Positions 1 through 4,903 of a stretch of 5,252 nucleotides of DNA are shown here, in pieces. The DNA is from Deltaproteobacteria bacterium. GTDB taxonomy: Bacteria > Desulfobacterota > SM23-61. The notes under the pieces were generated by a model, which was not told where the DNA came from, made no database searches, and saw only the letters and a list, made by a program, of their open reading frames with translations. Location: positions 1 through 5,252 of the forward strand of contig JACRCA010000390.1 in NCBI GenBank assembly GCA_016234425.1, given 5' to 3'. Position numbers and translations under genes: made by a program. Within the stretch, counting starts at the first letter, position 1. Each line of letters begins with the position of its first letter.

Positions 1-1554
1 GCGCCAGCGGCGGTCATCCGTTTCTGGATAGTCTTCTCGGTAATGGGATCCCCGGCTCTCGGTGCGCCTCAGCGCGCCATGGAGGACTAAGCGGGAGGTC
101 GTGATCAGGTTGATCACTTCAATCACCTGCAGGACATCCTTGGCGTTTTGACAACCAATGGAGGTCTGTGCTTGCTCCGCAAGCGATTCGACTTCCCTCC
201 GGGCCTGCTCCAGTTGTTCCCCCTTGCGGATGATGCCGGCCTTGGCGAACATAATCTCGGCCAATCGTTTCTTGAATTCTCGGGGAGATCTGGAGGAATT
301 AGGGCTCCTTTCGCGCCAAAGAAGAATCTGTTTTTCTCTTTTTTGGATTATGCCCTTCTCGAAGGAGTGGGCTCTGGTCCTGCTGGCATATTGGCTGGCT
401 TCACGGCCAGCCAGCGCCCCGAAGACTATGCATTCGGAGAGGGCGTTACCACCCATCCGGTTGGCCCCATGGAGCCCTCCGGTCACCTCCCCGGCAGCGA
501 ATAGCCCCGGAAGGTTGGTGCGGCTGGTCTCATCAATGACGACCCCACCCATAAAATGATGACAGACGGGCGCAATTTTGAGGGGCCGGTCTAGGCCTCG
601 ATATTTCTCCTGAAGAATCTTTTTATAATGGCGTAGCTGCCGGTTTTGGTGCCAGTCTTCTTCTGGCACTCGGGTGAGATCGATTTCCAGATAAGACCCG
701 AACCCTCGACCCGCCAAGATCTCCCGAAACATGGCCTGACAAAGGGCATCTCGGGCTTTGACCGCCGCTAGACGCTCTTCGATTCCATATTTAACCAATA
801 TATTCTCGCCCTGGGCATTCCGGATGGGGGCGCTGTCAGCCAAGAAGGGCGGAACAATACAGCGGAAGATACCACCTTCCACCAGACCCAAGGGATAGAA
901 TTGGACAAATTCCATATCGCGCAGCAGGGCACCGGCTCTCGCGGCCAGGGCGAATCCATCGCCTGTTGTCCGTGCAGAATTGTCATGCAAAGGATACAAA
1001 ACCCCTGCTCCCCCTGTGGCCAGGATAATGGCCCTGGCCGAAATAACGAGGAGGGCGTCCTGGCTGAAATCATAGGCCAGCACCCCGCAAACGGTATTGT
1101 TGACTTTGAGCAGATCGAGAGCCACCGTGTGGCTTATTGAGGTAATTCCCCTCTCAGTGGCCGCCTTTTGCAAAGGAGTTGTCATTTTCAGGCCATAAAA
1201 TGGAGCATCCCCAAGGATGTAAAAATAAGGGTCTTCAAAGAGGAGGGGAACGCCGTATTCCTCCAAACTCCGCACCCGGTCGAAAGCCTGATCCACCAAA
1301 ATCTGCAATAATTTTTGATCATTAAGAAACTTTCCCGCCATCAGGGTTTGGGTAAAATGCTCTTCCCGTGAGGCTACCGTATTGGCGACTCTGAATGCTC
1401 CAAAGCTTAGGGAAGTACAGGAGGACTTTCCTAAGGAGGTTTTATTCAAGAGTAAAACCTCTGCCCCAGCCCGTCGGGCTTCCAGAGCTGCTACTAATCC
1501 AGCTCCCCCACCACCAATCACGACCACTTCCGCTGTCAGTGTCTCAGTCCTCAC
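1..1554 (-). CDS. SdhA/FrdA-superfamily FAD flavoprotein (FAD-binding domain 2 oxidoreductase), 3' end cut by window edge
   Basis: Translating the minus strand from a GTG at 1554-1552 gives 518 uninterrupted codons to base 1. An in-frame TAA at 1602-1600 bounds the frame, and no ATG lies between it and the GTG. The protein opens with a beta strand and a dinucleotide-binding loop, VVVIGGGGAGL (residues 10-20). It then shows ATGGAG (179-184), TGDGFALAARAGA (197-209), APVCHHFMGGV (328-338), LFAAGEVTGG and HGANRMGGNAL (351-372), GIIRKGE (440-446) and ESRGSHYREDYPETDD (499-514). These landmarks in this order define the SdhA/FrdA/NadB flavoprotein superfamily. Oddities: the FAD-attaching His position is Cys46, the substrate His of QFHPT is Tyr220, and the catalytic Arg position is Gln273. 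The enzyme therefore probably binds FAD non-covalently and is not a succinate dehydrogenase, fumarate reductase or aspartate oxidase; its substrate is unknown. It has no twin-arginine or Sec signal, so it is probably cytoplasmic or docked on a partner subunit. Only weak Shine-Dalgarno-like bases (GGGGCGAGG) precede the GTG, so the start is less sure than the family. Some 30-60 C-terminal residues are probably missing. Confidence 0.9.
   Translation of the reverse strand, partial: MRTETLTAEVVVIGGGGAGLVAALEARRAGAEVLLLNKTSLGKSSCTSLSFGAFRVANTVASREEHFTQTLMAGKFLNDQKLLQILVDQAFDRVRSLEEYGVPLLFEDPYFYILGDAPFYGLKMTTPLQKAATERGITSISHTVALDLLKVNNTVCGVLAYDFSQDALLVISARAIILATGGAGVLYPLHDNSARTTGDGFALAARAGALLRDMEFVQFYPLGLVEGGIFRCIVPPFLADSAPIRNAQGENILVKYGIEERLAAVKARDALCQAMFREILAGRGFGSYLEIDLTRVPEEDWHQNRQLRHYKKILQEKYRGLDRPLKIAPVCHHFMGGVVIDETSRTNLPGLFAAGEVTGGLHGANRMGGNALSECIVFGALAGREASQYASRTRAHSFEKGIIQKREKQILLWRERSPNSSRSPREFKKRLAEIMFAKAGIIRKGEQLEQARREVESLAEQAQTSIGCQNAKDVLQVIEVINLITTSRLVLHGALRRTESRGSHYREDYPETDDRRWR
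392..413. repeat. Perfect 8-bp GC-rich inverted repeat in coding sequence
   Basis: TGGCTGGC (392-399) and GCCAGCCA (406-413) flank a 6-base loop. No T-run follows on either strand, so it is not a factor-independent terminator. It lies in the part of the flavoprotein gene coding for a helix after HGANRMGGNAL and may be incidental. Confidence 0.3.
1436..1461. repeat. Perfect 9-bp inverted repeat inside the flavoprotein coding region
   Basis: GAGGTTTTA (1436-1444) and TAAAACCTC (1453-1461) are perfect inverted copies separated by 8 bases, located 93-118 bases downstream of the flavoprotein start. The sequence encodes ordinary residues after the FAD-binding fold, so chance is possible. It does not match the AACG operator core. 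A hairpin in the mRNA or a secondary protein site are the functional alternatives. Confidence 0.35.
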
Positions 1555-1677
1555 GGCCTCGCCCCAGAAGGATTTAGGAGACTGAAAGGGCGGATTATCT
1601 TATGGAAAAAAGAAATCCCCTGCCTTGGGAGGATGGCCAGTCCTGCGAAAAATTCGGGGAAGAGTCAAAATTTTCCC
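1555..1677. other. Leader region of the flavoprotein gene with no recognised element
   Basis: If the minus-strand start near 1726 is right, this is most of a roughly 170-base untranslated leader. I see only a weak GGGAA/TTCCC pairing (1657-1661 with 1673-1677). I find no riboswitch, no small gene, no terminator and no second convincing promoter. The length is unusual enough that an undetected start further in could exist, but nothing specific supports one. Confidence 0.4.
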
Positions 1678-1706
1678 TTGACAAGATTTCTAATTTTGAA
1701 TATAAG
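1678..1706 (+). promoter_or_regulatory. Predicted sigma70 promoter for the tetR-ligase-liv operon
   Basis: A perfect TTGACA -35 box (1678-1683), a 17-base AT-rich spacer and TATAAG (1701-1706, 5 of 6 matches to TATAAT) form a strong-looking sigma70 promoter. The predicted start is near 1712-1713, just inside the left arm of the inverted repeat at 1711-1726. Bound repressor should therefore block initiation. The leader to the ATG at 1790 is about 77 bases. Confidence 0.7.
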
Positions 1707-1710
1707 CAAA

Positions 1711-1726
1711 TCTAACGTTCGTTAGA
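1711..1726. promoter_or_regulatory. TetR-type operator, 16-bp inverted repeat over both predicted transcription starts
   Basis: TCTAACG-TT-CGTTAGA has two perfect 7-bp arms around a 2-bp centre, a typical size and symmetry for a TetR dimer site. It begins 4 bases after the plus-strand -10 box and 6 bases after the minus-strand -10 box, covering both predicted start points. It lies directly upstream of a tetR gene, so local autoregulation and joint control of the divergent gene is the natural reading. The core AACG-NN-CGTT also matches my recollection of the published site for the TetR-family PaaR of Thermus thermophilus (CNAACGNNCGTTNG). That match is from memory and does not by itself identify the ligand. 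Confidence 0.75.
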
Positions 1727-1732
1727 CTCAAA

Positions 1733-1761
1733 TTAATACTCTCATTCGCTCGACCTGTCAA
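1733..1761 (-). promoter_or_regulatory. Predicted sigma70 promoter for the flavoprotein gene
   Basis: On the minus strand a perfect TTGACA -35 box (1761-1756) is followed by exactly 17 bases and then TATTAA (1738-1733) as a 4-of-6 -10 box. The predicted start point is near 1726, the right edge of the 16-bp inverted repeat, which would leave a leader of about 172 bases before the GTG at 1554. The -35 and spacing are seen directly; promoter function is inferred. Confidence 0.6.
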
Positions 1762-1776
1762 TAAAAAATTGGCAAA

Positions 1777-1781
1777 AAGGA
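1777..1781 (+). promoter_or_regulatory. Ribosome binding site that decides the tetR start
   Basis: AAGGA at 1777-1781 ends 8 bases before ATG 1790. The longer alternative, TTG at 1769, has only an A-rich stretch upstream and no Shine-Dalgarno match, so ATG 1790 is preferred. Confidence 0.55.
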
Positions 1782-1789
1782 ATAGGCAG

Positions 1790-2371
1790 ATGCCGGGGGA
1801 AGTGGTCCGTTTAAGGGAAGCCCATCTATACAGGACGGCCCCAGGCCTTTTCAATAAATATGGCTATGCCTCCACTTCCATGAGGCAGATTTGCCGGGCC
1901 ATAGGGATTCGGGAGAGCAGTCTTTACCATTACATTCGGAGCAAAGAAGACCTCCTCTATCATATCTGCGAGCGAAGCATGTTCTTGAGTTTAGAAGCGA
2001 TTGAGCCCATCGTTCAATCGAACTGCAGACCTGAACTCAAGCTTAAGAAAATGATTGAGACCCACATCACCACCATCGCCGAAAATTCCAACGAGCACTC
2101 TACTATGCTCAAAGAGCTGCGATCTCTTAGTGCCAGCAATCAGCGAAAGATTATCAAGCTCAGAGATCGTTATGAAGCTCTGTTCCGGAAGGTGATCGCC
2201 GATTGCGTGAAAGAAAAAGTCTTCCGGGAAACGAATGTTAAAATCACCACTTTGGCTCTCTTGGGGATGATGAACTGGCTCATCCATTGGTATTCGCCGG
2301 ATGGGCCGATGAAAAGTGAAGAGATCGCCAGAATATTTTCAGACTTATTCCTGAAAAGACCCAGGCGGTAA
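1790..2371 (+). CDS. TetR/AcrR-family transcriptional regulator, probably acyl-CoA responsive
   Basis: The 193-residue protein has the length of a TetR regulator. The N-terminal DNA-binding domain runs from about residue 7 to 56: helix 1 (LFNKYGYASTS, 20-30), then the helix-turn-helix MRQICRAIGIRESSLYHYI (31-49), then SKEDLL. The C-terminal ligand and dimer domain ends in HWYSPDGPMKSEEIA (167-180) and a basic tail, LKRPRR. A WYxPxGPxxxEEIA ending is common in TetR regulators of fatty-acid, sterol and aromatic-acid degradation that sense acyl-CoAs, which fits the downstream acyl-CoA ligase. The predicted role is repression of its own operon and the divergent flavoprotein through the 1711-1726 palindrome. 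ATG 1790 is chosen over TTG 1769 because of the AAGGA site; the TTG start would add seven residues. The gene is separated by 99 bases from the ligase with no visible terminator. The family call is firm; the ligand is inferred. Confidence 0.92.
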   Translation: MPGEVVRLREAHLYRTAPGLFNKYGYASTSMRQICRAIGIRESSLYHYIRSKEDLLYHICERSMFLSLEAIEPIVQSNCRPELKLKKMIETHITTIAENSNEHSTMLKELRSLSASNQRKIIKLRDRYEALFRKVIADCVKEKVFRETNVKITTLALLGMMNWLIHWYSPDGPMKSEEIARIFSDLFLKRPRR

Positions 2372-2459
2372 AATAGAGACCGTCTGCCAATCGGATTGAA
2401 CTCTGGGACCGTTCCAACCGGGCAGGTGGGAAGGCTGAAGGGCCCGGGTTTTCGAAGAG

Positions 2460-2466
2460 AAGGAGG
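2460..2466 (+). promoter_or_regulatory. Strong ribosome binding site that decides the ligase start
   Basis: AAGGAGG at 2460-2466 is a full Shine-Dalgarno match but lies only 4 bases from ATG 2471, closer than usual. It favours this ATG over the in-frame TTG at 2396, which has no such site and would add a 25-residue Gly/Arg-rich extension unlike the family. Confidence 0.75.
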
Positions 2467-2470
2467 CCCC

Positions 2471-4123
2471 ATGTCCTGGAATGATTATCCATCCGTAGAG
2501 GAGATTCACAGGCAATTCGATTGGGAAGAATTCTCCAGACGGCATTTGGACTGGGATCCCGGGGAAAGATTGAACATCGCCCACGAGGTTGTCGATCGGC
2601 ATGCCAGAGATCCCCAAAAGGTGGCTCTTTTCTGCATTTCTCGGGAAGGGAAAGAGGAGAAGTACACCTATCGAGAGCTGAAAAAATTGACTTCCCAATT
2701 CGCCAATGTTTTGAGAGAGTTAGGAATCAAGAAGGGAGACGCCGTCGCCCGTTTACTGCCCAGAATCCCGGAGGCCTACATTACCCTATTCGGGACCTGG
2801 AAAGCCGGGGCCATTGATGTCCCCCTGTATACCGCTTTCGGGCCCGAGGCCATTGAATACCGGGTCCAGGACAGCGGGGCGAAGCTGCTCATTACTGATG
2901 CCGAGAATAGGGATAAATGGGTGGGAACCAGGGAAAGTTTGCCGGAAGTAAATGTGCTGGTCACATCCAGGGATCGAAGCTCAGGAATGCGCAGAGGCGA
3001 TTTGAGCTTTTGGTCGGAAATGGACAAAGTTTCAAGAGAATTTGCCACCGTGGAAACCTCATCTGAGGACATTGCCATCCTGCAGTATACCTCCGGGACA
3101 ACGGGTCTGCCCAAGGGGACGGCCATCCCCCACAAAGGGATCATCACCGTGCTTCCTTACCCGAAGTATTTGCTCGACGTGAAAGACGATGACATGTTCT
3201 GGGGTTATGCTGACCCAGCTTGGGTTTACGGTTCACTGACGGTAGGAAGCACCCTCCTGTGCCTCGGCCATTCTCTCCTGGTAGATGAAGGTCGGTTGGA
3301 AGCGAAGCGCTGGTATGAAATCATGGAAAGATGGGAGGTTACCAATTTTTCCGCAGCCCCAACGAGCTATCGTACCATCTTAGCGGCCGGAGAGGACCTG
3401 CCCAAGCATTATCAATTGAAAGTAGAGCGCTTCACCAGCGGGGGGGAATTTCTTAATGCCGAGGCCATGCTTTGGTTTGAGAGGAACTTGGGAGTTCCCA
3501 TCGCTGACCAATACGGAATAACCGAGGTAGGTATGCTCCTGGGTAACTATCCCGGCATGAAGCTGAAACCGGGTTCCATGGGCAAACCCTTCCCGGGCTT
3601 TGAGATAAAGATCATGGATGAGGAAGGAAATGAAGCTGCCCCCAATCAGACCGGCTTGATTGTGGCCAAGAAAAACCCCTATTTTTTGAGCACTAATTAC
3701 TGGAAGCAGCCGGAAAAATGGAACGAATCCTTCATTAAAGATCAATGGTTCAATACCGGCGACTTGGCCGCCAAAGACGAGGATGGCTATTTTTATTTCA
3801 AAGGAAGGTCGGATGATCTCATGTCCATCTCCGGCTATCGGGTAGGCCCAGCGGAGGTGGAGGGCTCATTGATGGAACACCCAGCCGTTTCCGAGGCAGC
3901 GGTCATCGGCAAACCAGATCCCATCCGAGGAGAGATCATCAAGGCCTTTATCGTGCTTAAGTCAGGTTTCCAGCCTTCAGATCGCCTAGCGGGGGAGATT
4001 CAGGAAAGCGTGAAGCAAAGATTGTCCAAGCATTCCTTCCCCCGGCAGATTGAGTTTCTATCGGAATTGCCCAAGACGGCCAGCGGGAAGATCATGAGAA
4101 GGGAGTTGCGAAAAAGGCTATAA
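2471..4123 (+). CDS. AMP-forming acyl-CoA synthetase (ANL superfamily, Acs/ACSM-like)
   Basis: This 550-residue enzyme is predicted to activate a carboxylic acid in two steps (acyl-AMP, then acyl-CoA) in the cytoplasm. Family motifs appear in order: the ATP-binding loop YTSGTTGLPKG (206-216), ADPAWVYGS (247-255), YGITE (348-352), PGSMGKPFPG (367-376), the ATP-ribose Asp in TGD (429-431), the hinge region FKGRSDD (443-449), SGYRVGPAEVE (454-464) and the adenylation lysine in PKTASGK (Lys540). Length and the PxxxSGKIMRR ending resemble acetyl-CoA synthetase and the medium-chain ACSM group. Where true acetyl-CoA synthetases carry YWQTE, with a Trp that limits the pocket to acetate, this protein has YGITE, so a larger aliphatic or aromatic acid is more likely. 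It is too long and has the wrong motifs for a PaaK-type phenylacetate-CoA ligase. The lysine sits in a context where Acs-type enzymes are often inactivated by acetylation; that is possible here but unproven. The gene lies between tetR and the liv ATPases, 39 bases before livG. The exact substrate is unknown. Confidence 0.93.
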   Translation: MSWNDYPSVEEIHRQFDWEEFSRRHLDWDPGERLNIAHEVVDRHARDPQKVALFCISREGKEEKYTYRELKKLTSQFANVLRELGIKKGDAVARLLPRIPEAYITLFGTWKAGAIDVPLYTAFGPEAIEYRVQDSGAKLLITDAENRDKWVGTRESLPEVNVLVTSRDRSSGMRRGDLSFWSEMDKVSREFATVETSSEDIAILQYTSGTTGLPKGTAIPHKGIITVLPYPKYLLDVKDDDMFWGYADPAWVYGSLTVGSTLLCLGHSLLVDEGRLEAKRWYEIMERWEVTNFSAAPTSYRTILAAGEDLPKHYQLKVERFTSGGEFLNAEAMLWFERNLGVPIADQYGITEVGMLLGNYPGMKLKPGSMGKPFPGFEIKIMDEEGNEAAPNQTGLIVAKKNPYFLSTNYWKQPEKWNESFIKDQWFNTGDLAAKDEDGYFYFKGRSDDLMSISGYRVGPAEVEGSLMEHPAVSEAAVIGKPDPIRGEIIKAFIVLKSGFQPSDRLAGEIQESVKQRLSKHSFPRQIEFLSELPKTASGKIMRRELRKRL

Positions 4124-4162
4124 AAGCATTCAGAGGAGCAAAGTATCTGGGGAAAGGGGAAA

Positions 4163-4903
4163 ATGGCCTTACTGAGAACTATTGGATTGACCAAGGACTT
4201 CGGGGCACTTAGGGCGCTAGATCAGGTTGACTTGGAAGTGCAAGAAGGAACTTTGCATTCTGTGGTGGGTCCAAATGGCGCGGGAAAGACCACCTTATTT
4301 AACTTGATTTCCGGTTTTATCAAGCCGACTGAGGGCAAAGTGGAGTTCAATAATAGAGAAATAACCCATTTGCCCCCTCACCAGATGGCCCATCTGGGCA
4401 TCAGGCGATCCTTCCAGATCATTACCCTTTTCCCGGAGTTGACGGCCCTGGAAAACGTCAGGCTGGCCATCCAGGCAAGAGGGAAGGAAAGATTCAGCTT
4501 ATTCAAAAAAGCCTCTGACTTGAGGGAGTGCCTGGCTCAATCTCATGAAATCTTGAGGACGCTGGGTCTGGCTGAAAAAGCCGAGCATAAGGCCTGCGAG
4601 CTTTCCCACGGAGAGCAGCGTCTCTTAGACATCGGCGTGGCCATGGCCGGCGAAGGAATACTTCTGTTGTTAGACGAACCCACCAGCGGACTGGCCCACG
4701 ATGAAATCCCCATGATGGCCGAGACCATAAAGAGGCTGACGCCAAAGCACACAGTTGTGCTCATTGAGCATCGGGTGGATATGGTTCTATCCATTTCGGA
4801 TACCATTACGGTTATAGATTTTGGCAGGGTCATCGCCCAAGGCCCTCCGGAGGTGATTCAGAATAGCGAAGAGGTGAGCAGAGCGTATTTGGGGGTGCGG
4901 TGA
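4163..4903 (+). CDS. livG: LivG-type ABC transporter ATP-binding protein (HAAT importer)
   Basis: The 246-residue protein carries a complete set of ABC ATPase motifs: an aromatic A-loop (Phe13), Walker A GPNGAGKTT (36-44), Q-loop Gln85 in RRSFQ, signature LSHGEQR (147-153) in place of LSGGQ as is usual for LivG proteins, Walker B with Asp171-Glu172 in LLLLDEPTSGL, and switch His203 in IEHRVDMV. The IEHxxDMV and FGRVIAQGPPEVI segments with a C-terminal AYLG are typical of LivG, one of two cytoplasmic ATPases of branched-chain amino acid/hydrophobic-acid importers. All catalytic residues are present, so it should hydrolyse ATP. GGGGA at 4149-4153 is a plausible ribosome site. The stop overlaps the next start (TGATG), indicating translational coupling to livF. 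Because it follows an acyl-CoA ligase rather than sitting in a pure liv operon, the cargo may be an organic acid and not leucine; such HAAT systems are known for aromatic acids. The integral membrane partners are outside the window. Confidence 0.93.
   Translation: MALLRTIGLTKDFGALRALDQVDLEVQEGTLHSVVGPNGAGKTTLFNLISGFIKPTEGKVEFNNREITHLPPHQMAHLGIRRSFQIITLFPELTALENVRLAIQARGKERFSLFKKASDLRECLAQSHEILRTLGLAEKAEHKACELSHGEQRLLDIGVAMAGEGILLLLDEPTSGLAHDEIPMMAETIKRLTPKHTVVLIEHRVDMVLSISDTITVIDFGRVIAQGPPEVIQNSEEVSRAYLGVR

Noticed and set aside
148..559. Two overlapping plus-strand open frames (148-504 and 158-559)
   Set aside because: They are antisense to the well-supported flavoprotein and cover its HGANRMGGNAL and helical C-terminal coding region. 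Their translations show no family motif and no ribosome site.
768..1140. Open frames at 768-1073 (minus) and 901-1140 (plus)
   Set aside because: Both overlap the flavoprotein in other frames, which there encodes the conserved ATGGAG...TGDG block. The alternative translations look like random sequence.
1..1554. Calling the flavoprotein sdhA, frdA or nadB
   Set aside because: Overall similarity fits, but the key His and Arg are replaced by Tyr220 and Gln273 and the covalent-FAD His by Cys46, so a specific name would mislead.
2396..2425. Internal promoter for the ligase starting with TTGAAC at 2396
   Set aside because: The bases 17 positions downstream (CGGGCA) do not resemble a -10 box, so a separate ligase promoter is not supported.
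2440..2469. GGGCC/GGCCC stem (2440-2444 with 2465-2469) around the ligase ribosome site
   Set aside because: The stem is only five pairs with a 20-base loop and has no terminator T-run. It is too weak to claim translational control or termination.
2396..2470. TTG 2396 as ligase start
   Set aside because: It would add 25 low-complexity residues absent from the family, has no ribosome site, and the AAGGAGG before ATG 2471 is far better.
2170..2698. Minus-strand frames between tetR and the ligase (2170-2472, 2280-2492, 2345-2698)
   Set aside because: They are antisense shadows of tetR and the ligase N-terminus, with no recognisable domain.
2471..4123. PaaK phenylacetate-CoA ligase, suggested by the PaaR-like operator
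   Set aside because: PaaK proteins are about 430 residues with different motifs. This 550-residue enzyme belongs to the Acs/ACSM side of the superfamily.
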